Source: Prunella strophiata (lineage: Eukaryota; Chordata; Aves; Passeriformes; Prunellidae). Taken from it: a stretch of DNA of 64,000 nucleotides. Position numbers and translations under genes: made by a program. Below are positions 36,096-49,394 of the stretch, piece after piece. Positions within the stretch are counted from its first letter, which is position 1. Each line of letters opens with the position of its first letter. Below the pieces are notes generated by a model. It was not told the DNA's origin, did no database searches, and saw only the letters and a program-made list of their open reading frames with translations. The stretch spans positions 65,130,330 to 65,194,329 of the forward strand of contig JAZBQD010000015.1 of NCBI GenBank assembly GCA_036583965.1. The letters are read 5' to 3'.

Positions 36096-39000
36096 GTAAT
36101 CTGAGTTTAATACTCTGCTTTTTTAGTTTTTGCATAGCTTTCACCAGTTTTCCAAAATCCCATCATTCCTCCTGAGGAAGCACCTAATTTTTAGTCAAGT
36201 ATGCACATTGGCATAGCATTCTCTAGCTGCTCTGCAGTTTCTTCAGGTAACTCAAAATGATTGATATGGTGGAAGTAGGAAATTTATCCTAGCTGACATG
36301 ATTAATACAGCCAGGAGAGGCTGAGAAAATAGGAAAGACGGCCTCAGGAAATCTCTGTTTTGTCACTGTAGCTTTTAGTTACTTTGTAGCTTAGAAAGAG
36401 TAACCTCTGGAGTTTTCTGAGGCTACCCATTACTCATGGAAACTCGGGTTAAGATTGTTCTAATGATAATATGTATATATCCAAATTCAACCTTTATTTC
36501 AGGGGATGAGCTTTAGATGTGTGAAATATGTGATGTGAAAGTTTAGCTACTCTTTTGTTTTTCTACTTGTTCGTGTGCTTTTAACTAAATTTTAAGCTTC
36601 TATTTTCACTGCTTGGTTAATGTTTACATTAGATACATCCTGATTCAAAAATACTCTTTTAATGATGCCATGCAACTGAAAACTGATGCTAAATAACATG
36701 ACTGTAAAAAGTTATTTTCCCTGTCAGAGGTTGCAACCTAAAATGTGTGATTCTTAAGTGAAATTTGTGGGCAAAAGATAATACCATCTGTGCCAAAAAT
36801 AAAGCCAAATACAAAGTTTTAGGAACAAGAATAGAGGTAGAAAGATTGTTATATTGTTATCCCAAGTTCCTGTGGTATATTTGAGCACACTATTCTCTTT
36901 GAATACAAATTATGTTAGTATTTCCATCGCTTTGTTTCTTTTCACAATAACTTACCAGGTCAACTTGTCCTGCAAAGGACTTTGTTAACAATCAGCTTTG
37001 TGTATTTGTTGTTCCCTGGCAGATCTTCCATTTGAGAGCTACATTACATCTGGTCTAGCTAGATTGAGGAAGCATCAAAATTTGGTTATTCTGACTGCCT
37101 TAGATCTCAATAGCAGAAACCATAAATCTGACAGCATAAGGAGAAAGGAGTTGTTTGGGTGTTTTTTTTTTCTTTTCATTTTTGCTTAAAGCAGTTCTCT
37201 CACCTCTCTGAACTCTGTGCTGTATCAACTGTGTTTTATGCAGCATGTTTCTGCCCTTGGGTTTACCTTCTGTTTTTCCTGTGTGTTTTTTTTTTTAGAG
37301 GATGTTATGGTATACTTCTCATATTTGTATTTTCTCCTGAATATGCTTAATGATCATGTTTGACTGGATAGTTAAAGGCTGGTAGCAGTGTGTGCTGCTG
37401 CATTCAGAATACATTATTAAGGCAAGATAGGAAATGTGCTTAACGTATGCATCTCTCAATTGACCTGCCCTGCCTTAATTTTTCAGTGTGAGTCTTTCCA
37501 AGAGAAAGCATCCTGGGTTGCTTTTTCTGCCATAACCATATTCTTTAGCTGCTGCTATGTTGTAAATAACTTTCAGAGCAAACTGAGCATTCCTCTTTTC
37601 CTTCTTGCCTGTGTTGTTTTTCACAAGGCTTTAAAAATCAAATTGGATTAAGTAGATATCTGTGGACTTAGCCTCAATGGGAAAAATCTTATTTCAGGGG
37701 AAGGAAGGTAAAGACTGTTGCAGTATAGCATATATTGTGGAAAAATAATGGCAGAAGGTTCAGTTTGAAATCCCTGAAACTTCCACTGCTAACAAAGTAT
37801 GGCTTAAGATTTATAGCCTGTAAAATAGGAAGTCACCTTAATCTTAAAGATCCCCATTCAACTACCTACTTAGCCACAAAATTGCCTGTGTAACTAGAGA
37901 TGAGTTCTTCTACACTTGAGCTCCCCTCCTTTCAATTATGAAAGATCAGATAAATTGCAAAAATTAATAGGCAGAAACCAGGCAGTGCTCAGCTGTTACA
38001 GTAAGAAACTGTGGCTACACAAGCACTGAAAAGGGCAGGGAAAATGGTCATGGTGAAGGAACCAGTGGAAACAACAATTATCATGTAGAAGGTGGGAGAA
38101 GGAAAGGCTGCTACAGCAGGACCTGACAAACCACTTTATGGTATTAGATACCATAAATCCACACAGTTATCCTCTCTACCTGCCCCCAGACCCCCATACA
38201 ACTAGCTGAATACCAATAGCTAAGCCATATCCCAGTGGCAGTTCAGTCATCTTCTGGGAAAAGTGAGCTGGGATGGAATTACAGTGCTGAGAGACACAGC
38301 ATCCTTTCGAGGGAGCAGATAAGGAATAATTTTGTTCATGGAAGACAACTATTTAACTCCCTATGTTCCCTCAGGGCTGTGATCCTGCCCCTCTTTGACC
38401 CCATCTGACATATCTTGTTGCTCAGTATATCTGGAGGACTAATGATGTTATCCTCTGCCCAATTCTATCTTTTGATGCCAGTTCCATATTATATCCCTGA
38501 GAAGTCTTGCCTTCTGGCCTTATTCTTAACACTCCAATTTTTCATCTCTTCTTTTTTGTACTGTCATATTTCAATTTACTAGGCAGCCAGAGCAAGAGGT
38601 ATATCTAGGGTCTGTAAGGCACAGCCTATATTCCTTGAGTTGTAAAGCAAGGCAGCCTTGCTTTTCCTCATGTAGAGCACAGTTATTCCCATGTTTCATG
38701 ATAACACAAAAAAATAAAAAAAAGAAGAAGGAAAAAAAAAAGTTAATTTGCTCCTCTACTTTGTAAAAGGAAGAAGAAAGAAACACTCTGTCTTATGCAC
38801 ATTGGTGTTTGAAAAGAAATGTTCTTCTAAGGGCCCCAAAAAATCTATGGTCTAACTCATTCTTTTTGAAACTTCATGGGACATCTTCATTGTATGGTTA
38901 GGTTTAAAAGCATGAGAAAAATATTGGTGCACTGTAGGATCGTATCCAAAATTAACAAACTGTTGCTTGAAGTATTTGTAACAGCTCTCCCTTCAAGCAG

Positions 39001-39168
39001 TAGGAATATTTTCAATACCATATGCTACTAACATCAGGATGTGACAAGTTTATGAAAGCACCTCCTGCATGTAGTAGAAGAAGAAGCTGTTCCTTGTTAA
39101 TTCAGAGAATGGAGTAAATGTTTGCAAATGGAAAATATCAGTTGGGAAATAAATTTTTTGCAGTTTAC

Positions 39169-39192
39169 TTTTTTTTTTTTTTTTTTTTTTTT
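39169..39192. repeat. T homopolymer, 24 bp
   Basis: Uninterrupted T run after GCAGTTTAC. It could be a poly(A) remnant on the minus strand; no retrocopy was recognised beside it. Confidence 0.9.
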
Positions 39193-39460
39193 AATGGCAG
39201 CTAGGCACCAGCACAAGAGAGAGCCTTAGAAATGAATGATTCCAGTGCTTACAATTTAAAAAATGAAACCTGGGGAAATGTTGCTAGACATTTGAAAATA
39301 TATCCTGGAATATGATCTCTGTGCTTCTTCATTTCAGAATTGTACCAAAGAGGCTATCACATTCCTAGGGGGCAATAAATCTCCCACAGTTATAGCCCTG
39401 AGTTAGAGACAAAAAATTTGTAAGGTTATGGTGCTGATCACTTAGCCCTGCTTGTGGTTT

Positions 39461-39552
39461 AGAGTTATAGAGCAGCAAAAAAATAACATGAGTGAGTTAT
39501 AGAGCTAGCAAAGCGAGTGAGTTAGAGTTATAGAGCAGCAAAAAAATAACAT
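39461..39552. repeat. Spaced perfect 29-bp direct repeat
   Basis: The stretch starting AGAGTTATAGAGCAGC and ending AAAAAAATAACAT occurs at 39461-39489 and again at 39524-39552 without mismatch. The 34 bp between contain a third, partial copy (GAGTTATAGAGCTAGCAAAG). This indicates a short, recent multi-step duplication. Confidence 0.9.
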
Positions 39553-39905
39553 TGGTTTGTTTTATTTGGTGAAGACAGGAATATTTATGTGCTACTCATC
39601 TAAATGTAGAATCAAACTGCAGTGTGCACTGCAGGGATGCTGGAAGCTGGATCTAGGAACTCACTGCCATGGACACCACGGGTGAGAAACGTGAGGAACC
39701 CACATGCAGCTGTGGGAACCTGTGATTTGCACAGGGCATGCCATACAGTTACCTGTAGGGCGAGAGCAAATGAGTAATGTTTCACAACACACCTCTCAAA
39801 CTGTGCCACAGGGATCTACCACCTTTTAGCTGACAGACTACATGTCACAGTTCCCACATAATTAAGCTCCAGGGGAGCCCTAAACACTGTGAAGCAACTC
39901 ACATA

Positions 39906-39907
<2 letters not shown>

Positions 39908-39938
<31 letters not shown>
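39908..39938. repeat. T homopolymer, 31 bp
   Basis: The longest homopolymer in the window, starting after ACATATC. Likely variable in length and prone to assembly error. Confidence 0.95.
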
Positions 39939-39940
<2 letters not shown>

Positions 39941-42900
39941 ATATATTCCAGGCTCTTCATTTGAGAGGTACTTGTATAAAGCAGCAGTAAGGAGCTGTCA
40001 GAATACAAAAGACCAGCTCACCCTAGCATTTAAAACCCCTTTGCAGCTTGCATGAGTCAGTGCTGATATGCTGTGATTGAGCAGACATGACTTGTTGGTA
40101 TCACAAAGAGTCCCTTTTGCCAAAAAGTTCATGGCCCAAGTGATGAAGGAAAGATACTTGAAGGTTTCAGTTGCTATTTTTATCCATTTTGGCTTTGGAC
40201 AAATCCTAATTATCCTTAAAATTAAGCACAGGGTCCTGAGCAAATGTACAGCTATCTCAGCAGGGCTTTTTATTTTGGCAGGCAGTGTTCTAGCATTTTG
40301 TCATCCACAAGTGGTGTCTGTATTCTGCACCTGTTACCCAGGCTTTCCTAAATCCTTAGGGTTGATGTGTGTCCTGCAGGTTGGCACAGGGATGGATCCC
40401 TTTTCTCACAGATTTCTACTGCAGCTGTTTTTTGCATCACTCACATCTTCCCCTTGTCTGCAGACAAGGGAAGGCCAAGCTTATTCTGCAGGTACATTTT
40501 TGCAGTACAGTTTATGGAAGACAAATGGAGGTGACATTACTACTGAGCTACATTATGGGTTGTTTGCTGAGAAAAAAAAAGTGGTGAGAAAAGGTGGTTT
40601 GGAGCTGCAGGGTCCTTACAAAAGAGCATACAAAATCCCATTTATTTCTCCCTTTTCAACCCCAGTGGAAACTCTTGGTGGGAGAGGTATCTTGAATCAG
40701 CCAGGTTTGGGTTCTCAAGCCATTGATTCTCCTGCCTTGGTTCTCAGTAAACAAAGGCACATTTAGGCTGAACAAAGGGACGTTCAGTCTTCTAACTCCT
40801 TTCACACTGTAACTTTCTTGACAAGCCTATACACATGTAAATTTTTAGGCCAGGTCGATAACCATCTCTCTCTTTTTTCTCCCTTTGCTAGGAACAAGTA
40901 CAGGGCCAATATCATGTAGTTTTGCCTTAAGTATTGCAAATATGTGAGTAAGTGCAGGTTGTCTGTGCTGTTTAGGGTTGTCTTGATGAAAGGGCTGGTC
41001 TGTGGTACAGAAAATACCTCAGGTCATGCAGGATACCGGTGTCATCCTGTGCTCCCTACCTAGATGCAAGCCATGGCTGCAATGTAAATGAGACTGGCAT
41101 CTATGCATTATTTATGGTAGAAAAGGTGCATAAGTGAGGTGATCCACAGTGCTAGTCTGTGGCTACAGACTACAAAAATGGCTACATTTTTGATGATTCT
41201 TTGTCTCTTTTAGTGTTCTGCCTCCTTTAAGGAAAGACTCAAGTGTAAGAACTTATCATCTTCAAAGTCCAGATGCTTTTGCCATGTATTTCTAGAAAAA
41301 ATTCCCTGTCTTTATGTAAGATGGGTCTTTGGAGCTTTATTCACTTAAGGAGATCTGGATTCAAACCCTAATCAGGTCATGAATGAAAATAGAGTAGGTG
41401 AGGGGAAGACACTTGAGGATTTATAATCATATGCGATCTTTCTTATAATAGGACTTAAACAAATCCTTCTGGATACCCAGAGGAATTCTCAGCTTTCACT
41501 AGATGTTGACTTAAGTACCTTGAAAGGATCAGCTTTTCCAACATTTCAGGCTCCTTCCATCATGAATTAGTTGCTGTTTGCTTCCCTCTCCTCCTTTCCT
41601 CCCTCTCTCCACCCGTCCTTATTCACAGCACCAAGCTACTGCACAATTTGGCAGTCTTTGCACAGAGATCAGAACTGAAATTATGTGAGCATAACAGGTC
41701 ACAGCTGAGGTGTTCAGGCTGTGGGGGAAGCTTCCACAGCTCCTTATGTACACTGTGCCTTCCTTGCTAAAGCTGTTGCTTTTAGTCACCCACTTGGATG
41801 AGCAATAACCTCACTGTCAAGTTTCAGGCTAGGTAAAAAGAAGCAACTGCTCTGGGACTCTCAATTGGAACAGCAGCAAGTGCAACATCACATCAGTTAT
41901 AATTGCTCATAACAATGGAATTTAAAAATGGCTCAGCTTCAAATTCTCTGTGTTCAGTTGCTATGTCGAAACAGGTTTGCTCAACTTAAAAAGTGAGGCT
42001 ACAGGAATTTGATGGTTGCACAGGTATAAAAATACAAGATTTTGATTGTGTGCGATGAATATATGATGTATGGCAGCTCATTAGGAGTGTGTCAGCAATG
42101 ATACCTTAAAATCAGGGAAGGAACTGAGGAACTGATGTGGCAGCCTTGCTGGAGGTACAGAAGGGGAGTGAAGATTTATATAAACAGAATATGGGAACTG
42201 AGGAGATCTTCAGTTTATTCCCTGGGATAGTGGAGGCAAATGTGGCAGTGGTGTCACAAGCCTCTGAGAGCTGTGGGTATGTCAGCTCTGTCTTCTCTCT
42301 GGCATGACTCTAAGTGCCAGGACTTGATGAGACAAGTACTCTTAATTGCCTTGATGTGTAAGAGCCCTGCCATAGCCCATGGTGCCAGGCCTTGTTCAGA
42401 AGGGAAAAAAACAGAGTAGTCTGTTCCCAAGAGACATAAACATCATGCTTTTCTGCCTGAAAAGTTACATTTGACATATTAAATCACCAAGGTAGGTTTA
42501 CCTTGGCAGAACATTCTTCCTGATGACATGTTCCTTAGCCTGTATTATCTAATGAGATCAGCCAACATTTGGCGTGGCTGACAAAAGATTAAATTGTTGA
42601 TAAAGAGCTGAAAAATCAAATATGATTCAGGCCTCCTTGCCATCATTACAGATTCAGAAAGAGCCAAGATAGAGAAGTATTTCCAGGCCACTGTGGTGAG
42701 AGTCATTCCTTCCTTACCTTTGAAGATCTCCAAACATGTCAAAGCTGTGTTGCTCTCCCTTCCTTTCTGCAACTGAGAACGTTGTGAAATTGCTAAATAA
42801 GAGCCATCATATGCTTCCTATGAGCCTTCTAGACCCTTGTCTTTCTCAGATGAGAACCTGGCACTCCCCCTTGGCTCAGTGATTTGATTCTTCATGCAGT

Positions 42901-45900
42901 TTTTTTTGCCTATCCAAGGTACTCCTATTTTGGATCAGTAGGGGTGCGAGCTGCAGTAATTCCCCTTGTGAACGAGGAGAGACACAGATGACACTAGCTC
43001 CCCATGGTGCTTGCTTGAGGTATGAAGAACACAGACTGCCTTGCACAGTGTCCCACTGGCAAAAATCACAGAAGGCTGCACCCAAAATTCTGTCTTTACT
43101 GTATTTTCCCTCTTGGTACCTGCTTGGTGCAACCAATTCCCATTTTAAGGTTCTGTCCTCCATTACCCTGGGGCTAACTCTTTCTTCAGAAGAAAATCGA
43201 AGGAGCTGCTGTTCACTAGGCAAATCCAGCCACCAGGGCTTATGAATTCATGCATGGGATTACTCTCATGGGCCAGGAAGTGTTCCCACCTCCTCTGGAA
43301 AGCTCAGCAGAGTCTAGTGTAGCATCCCTGGAGCATCCACCCCCTCTCTAAGGCTCCAAAGGACCTGGCTGCCAAGACAGCAGCAGGAATTAGCACTGCT
43401 CAAGAGTTGACTGAAAAGCAGTCTGAGAACTCCCAGCTGCCCATAGGTAGATGGCTCAGAGAGATGTGGGCAAAATTTAGATACTTTTCTCCTCTTTTCA
43501 TCCTTTGGTGAAACTGTTTCTTAGAAATCATCCGTGAAGAGAGCCTGTACAATGGCATTGCAGCCCAGTCATGTTTCTTGTCCCTTAATAGTATAAAGTA
43601 ATGCTTAAAATGTTAAAGTAATTCTTTCTTTCTAATATCATCCAGAAATGTAATGGCACATGAAAACAGAAAATGAATGATTTTTCTTTTCCTCTGAGCT
43701 TGATGCAGATAAAAAAATCAGAATGGCATTGTGTGGATGGATTATATGGATAAACTTTTAATTTGATTTGCAGTCTGGTAGCCAGAAAAGTAGCTTGTTT
43801 CTCTTTTGGTAATTATTAAATGAATCTGCTTCTGAATAAATTGGGCTTCCAGGACTGCTATGCCCTGAAATCTCTCCCTCAGAGCAGCAGCCTCTGTGGG
43901 AGGGGAGAATCTGCCTTAGTTAAGATCTAGCAGCTCCATGTTTGCTTCTGCCTCTTTTTTACACAACTCCGTGCTGGGCTTTCAGTAGGTGAGAGCCTCT
44001 ACCCAGTTCTGTGTGTACATTCCCTACCAAGCACCTGCTGCTACCCTTGGCTAAACCTCCCTTGCCCCATTGCTGGAAGGCATCCTGCAATGGAAACCCA
44101 AATCCTGGCCCCAGCAGGTGCACTTGTTTTCAAATGAAGGCAAACCATCTGGGAATTACATTGCAAAGGCTGTCTACAAGCATAACCCTTGTTCTACAGT
44201 CTTGTCTTTTCAGTAAAGCTGAGAAAGTCCTTCTGTGGTTAGTGAATGTGATTTGCAGTGTTAAGAGGAAAAATAAAAGCAACAGGCTGCCAGGTGATGA
44301 CTTACTGACCTCATTCTGAAACAAACAACCCAAAAAGCCAATAAGCCCTCAAGTGAATCAGGGGTGCTACACTTTCTGACAGCTGAAGCCCTTTGCAGAA
44401 GGGTTTACAAGTATAACATTTTCCTGTCTCTGTTCATCCACAGATAGGGAGGAGAGGCATAAGGTGAGGAGAATGAGCCCATCCTTGTTAATCTGTACCT
44501 GCCAATGCACACCTATGGCACCCCAAGGGCAGGCCTCATCACCTGAGGCTGTTCAGGCCCCCCATTTCTTTGCATGTTCCCTCTCTCCTTTAGAGTGGGA
44601 TTACTTGCTCACTGGTCTGCAGTGCTTATTTGTGGGTACAGGAGTATTTTCTGATCTCTAAAACATGAGTAGTAACAGAGAAAAATTAGTACCAGGAGAA
44701 ACTCCTCATTGATGGAGGATGCTGGTCATGCTGCATTAGGAATATATGACTTCTTGAGATGCAGGCTTAGCCTCCCAATGGAGGGAAGACAAAAGAGAGA
44801 AATAATGTAGTCAGAGCTGAGAAGCAACCAAGGGTCTAACACAGTGAAGCCCTCTCAGCTGGCTAATGAGATCCATGACTTATTGCATTTAAATAGGTGG
44901 AATTTTAATAATTTCATTGCTGGTCACAACCCCTGCATTGCATTCTTGATCTCTATAATCTCTCTTCTATTGTTGTGTTCAAGTGCATCTTAAAATGCAG
45001 ATCAATTACTTTGGTGAAAATTGGACTGAACTAAAATTTATAGTTTTAAAAAGGAACCAATTTGACACATAATAAGCAGCTAGCTTGACAGGCTTAACAA
45101 TAAAATGTTGCTAAGACATCAGTGTGGAAGAAGAGACCTTGTATTAGGTTTCTGACAGCTGGATTCACATTTACAGATTTCAGAAACCAAACAGCTATAT
45201 AAAAAGCATTATCATTTCTGTAGAACAAAGAAATATTGCTTCCACTGCTCATCTATGCCAACAAAGAATGATTTTCAATGCTTTCTTTCAAGTCCTTAAA
45301 ATTTTTTTCTTTCCTTTCAAGAAATCAATAGATTTTGAATAAACATTATGCTAGACACAGCTACTAGAAGACTAGTAAAAAATGTTTTCTAAAGTTGAGC
45401 TGAATTTCTTAAAGCTACAAATTTATTAAAATTTTAAAATTGCACTCCTGATCCCCAAATGATTTATGGTATGACACTAATTCACTGAAAACCTTAGCAG
45501 CAAAACATTTGGTGGCTGAGTTACAATGATGGTGGTGTTGTGATTATGTCCCACATTTATCTGATTCCTTAATTTCTGGAGTGTTTGTGCAGGACTGAGG
45601 AAACCTCTGCCTGAGGGAGATTAAACCCAAATATGTAAGAGCACTATATTGCAGTGGAGCTTCTCCAGTAGCTACTGCTGATCCTGTTCTCCTCCAAGTA
45701 ACCTAGCTGTAACCCAGCTTCCTCTGTGTAAATTAGTCCCCTAGGAGAGGGACAAAGCTGCTGATGAGGGTCAGAGGGTCCCCTCTCTGCAGATGGGGGC
45801 TTTGGTATCAATATACAAGCTTCCACAATTCTAATAGGAAGGGATGAACTTCCTGCTAAAGGACTTGTCTCAAAATGCCCTCTAACCCATCACTTCAGGT

Positions 45901-47245
45901 ACTTGCCTGGGCTGGAGAAGACCCAGAACAGAGTTCACTTTCTGTCAGGGTCCAGTGGTTCCAGTTTAATTGCTCACACAGTTAATTGTGAGTACAAGCT
46001 GGAACAGTCCCTTCCCACCATGGCTGATGATCTGGTAAATAATGATCTGGGAAGTGGCAATGAGGGTTCTGTTCCCTCTAGCACAAGGGGAAAACAAACC
46101 AAACACTATCATAGCTTGGGTGACTTCCCCAAGCATTGAGTATCCCTACTGATATTTTATTTTAGTTCATTGCTAAGGTATAGAAGAAACTCAGCTTTGA
46201 TTTTGTTTCCTTTTCTTATGAGCACCCACAAATGGAATATATAAATTTTTATTGAATGGAAGGTCTTATGTAACATTACAATATTTTTACATGTCTGTAA
46301 AATCCTTTGATTTGGATTTGATGGATTTGAAGAAATCTGTTTCATCCTTTTTTAAGAGGATTAGACTGACACATTTAATTTAATTTGATCTGGACCTACG
46401 GCCTCAAATTACTGTGATTCAGATACTGAACACTGGAAAACCACTCTGTTGTGGGACTATTTCAGTCCCCTTCTGTTCACGTAGCAGGGTGCAAATGTCA
46501 CAGTCTGAGAAGTCCCTGACTGATTTGGGAATACTCTTGTCTCTGTAGTCAGTATTTTCTGTAGTGGGGTGCAGTGTTGAACTCACATGGATTGGGAATG
46601 CTGCATCTCAGATGAAGAGTATATCAACACCTGCCCAGACTTGGGCATTTCCTAGGTGATAAAGCAATTTCCATGTAAGTTATTTTGCAATACTAGTGTT
46701 TTCAAATCGACAGACAAATGGCATATGAGAGACAGGACTCTGCAATTTAGCAGAGAGCAGTAGTGGGTGAGATTTTCTGTGAATTGTGCATAGAGTGTGA
46801 ATATATGTAGGGGATCCCATTTTTCAGTTGGGTTTTCAGAAACTAAATGAAAAGTCGGCATCATTATTTAAGAATAAATATTTCTTCTACTCCAATTGAA
46901 AGGACAGCTCAATTACGGTATATTTGTCATGTGTAGATTCTGTATGATTTCTGCTCAAGTGCTTTCTGGAGGCACCATAAATGTCAGTGTTCCTTTCTTT
47001 CTCCTCCAGTACCAATCTCTCCCTTACACTATTGCCCTGCACATTGTATATTGTTGCTCATCACAGTGAGTCTCAGCTGTAGGAGATGAAAACCCAGAAA
47101 GATCATGTCTTTTAAATCTGGGCAGAGAAGGCATTTTGGGTACTGCAGTTTTCTGAGGTGCTTACAGGAATATTTTTTTAATAAATAGATGTATTATCCT
47201 AAGTGCATGGATGTTGTACTAAACTTTGGCTCCTTCTTTTAACAG

Positions 47246-47313
47246 GCTGTGAAAGAAGAGACCTCTTTTGTAAATCCCAGTAAGACCTCCAGTCTGCAGG
47301 ACCCTAATGTAAG
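47246..47313 (+). CDS. Exon E of unidentified gene
   Basis: The acceptor CTCCTTCTTTTAACAG opens the frame AVKEETSFVNPSKTSSLQDP followed by N and V. Two donors compete: AAT|GTAAGG (exon end 47308, phase 0) and AAG|GTCTGT (exon end 47313, phase 2). The first has the better intron signal, but joining it to exon F gives a TGA after seven codons. The second joins exon F in the only frame that stays open through exons F, G and H. I therefore prefer 47313, unless an unseen exon of phase 0 in, 2 out lies in the next intron. The peptide is Ser/Thr-rich and looks disordered. Confidence 0.7.
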
Positions 47314-49358
47314 GTCTGTTGCTTCTTGTCTGTAGGGGAAGCAAAAAATTAATGTATGATGTAATGAGGCATTTCCCAAACATTATCTCAGCTTGTTGTC
47401 ACAGTTCAATTTGCTTATCTCCAGGTTGCTGTGTAAAGTTCACCATGCAATGACCTGAGGAGAAGGTGGCTGTCAGAACAGTGCTTATTTTATATATAAA
47501 TATATATCAGATGCAGTTTAAGAATTGATAAAAGCTCAGATTTAAAGATCAGACTGAGTGTATCTATTTGAATAAATGACAAAAGCTCTGAGTAAGAAAT
47601 CAGGTCTAGTGACAATCTTAGAAAAGCTTATATAAAAATAAGTCAGTTTTCATAACTTTTATATCAGAAACATGCTAGGTGTCCAAACTGGAATATTCTT
47701 CTGTCTGCATTTTCCTGATTTGTTCAAGGTATTTTCTTTCCAGAAGAAGAGGCATTTTGCATACAGTCTTCAGAAAAATGGCTCATTTGCAGACAGTATT
47801 GACTACTTTTGATTGTACTTTTCTTCTGTTGATACAGGATAATAGTCTTTCTTTATTGGAGTGGCCATTTTGAAGAGGCATATTAATTGTAAACATTATT
47901 TGAGTGGCACATTAAGCTGCCTTCCAGCAGGTGATTAGAGATGAGGTCACAGCAGGAGCATTTGGAAATCACATGCCTCTGTGTCTGGTAGTTCCATCAC
48001 TTTGGACATCTGCAGTGTTGAAATCTGAGGGGAGAGTTTGAAGGGAAAAATATTGTGGATTCACAGCACATAGGCTGTTAATCAGCTAATTACACCAGTG
48101 TATCTGTTTTGTATGTGTTCATGTATATGAAATATACATATGCACTGGAGCACTAGTCATCTCATGATTTTGTTTTATAACTTTTGGTGGTGATTCTTGC
48201 AACAAACATTTAATCACCTTATAGAAAAATCTAGTTGAGGGGAGTAATGAATTATATTTGAAAAACTAAGTCATTCTGAACTCAAGAAGAAATTTTCCCA
48301 CTTATAGTTGGGAAAATTTGTCAACCTTTTTTTCAAATGTGTATTTTCCCTACGATGTGATAAATCTGTGCTAACCTTCAAAAACCACTTCATTCAGAAA
48401 TTCCTTTCAGACCAGGCTTGGGCTAGCAGAGTTGCTGTGTTTGCTTAATGGAAGCAGCTACCTAGAGAAGAATGGGAGGGATGGTTGGTGGTGCTGAGGC
48501 AGGAGGAGACACGAGAGGCGATGCTATTGTCTGCCCATGGCAGCACCTGGCTTGCTTGCAGTGCAGCTGTGATTCCCAGTTTCCCAGTCTCTTATCTTAG
48601 GGATACCCTGTGGAGCTGAAATGTCTCACCTGAGAGGCCATGATTTTCTCATTTGTTTGTCCAAGAGGCTGTAAAGTCTGTTTGATATTTAGAATCACCC
48701 ATTTTTCTTCTGTGCTGTTGCTCTTCTTAGACCTCCGCAAAACTTTCTTTCTGAAAGAAATTATTTTCTTTCTGAAGAAAACTCATCACATACATTGCAC
48801 AGTGACCTATTTCTTTGTTTAATTGAAATGGGTTTCATGTGCTGTCTCTAGCCACAACATCCTTTTTTGGTTTGCTGTCACTTCCAGTAGCAGTTCAGGA
48901 GGAACTAATTTGTATATCCCTGTGTGACTGGGAATGTGGCTACAGGACTTGTTTTCCTTAATCACTTCTACTGAACTTCTGCATAACATCTGTAGACAAG
49001 CCTTTTTACTGCACATTTTGGAATAAGTTCTCTTCTGCTGCTTCATGTTGAACTGTAAATGAGTGGTGTGCTTTGTAAAGTGCTTTTTAGTAAAGTACTA
49101 TTCAGCATGAGGTAAGGTTGGTAACCTGGCTGCAAAGCAAATTTCACTGTTTTCTTTCATACACGTCCAAGCGTATAAAATTGTAAAAGTCATTTTGGAG
49201 TTCTTGGTAAGCAGCGTTCTGGTGTATATTTGTCTAATATTTATTTTTATCTGTGTTATGTCAAGCATCATTTCCTCTACAGTGAGTTGTACCAAATTAA
49301 ATGGTGTTCTTTTATTGCTGTGTCCTGAAGGTGTACATATACAAGTAATCAGTGCTCA

Positions 49359-49394
49359 GGGATAGACCAGTTTTAAGGGATAGACCAATTTTAA
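49359..49394. repeat. 18-bp tandem duplication
   Basis: GGGATAGACCAGTTTTAA is followed at once by GGGATAGACCAATTTTAA, a head-to-tail duplication with one G/A difference. Confidence 0.85.

Larger units (their letters stand above)
36096..47245. other. Intron D-E (about 11 kb)
   Basis: AT-rich, with no accepted exon. It holds two long T runs, a spaced 29-bp duplication and a 230-codon open frame at 40077-40766 discussed under findings. No LINE or LTR end was recognised. Confidence 0.6.

Noticed and set aside
45903..46139. 79-codon frame with soluble-looking translation
   Set aside because: No ATG at the start, no splice sites, no recognisable motif.
47743..47873. Possible alternative last exon after exon E
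   Set aside because: A good acceptor (TTTTCTTTCCAG) leads to 22 open codons and a TGA, but there is no AATAAA nearby and no donor. Chance seems as likely.
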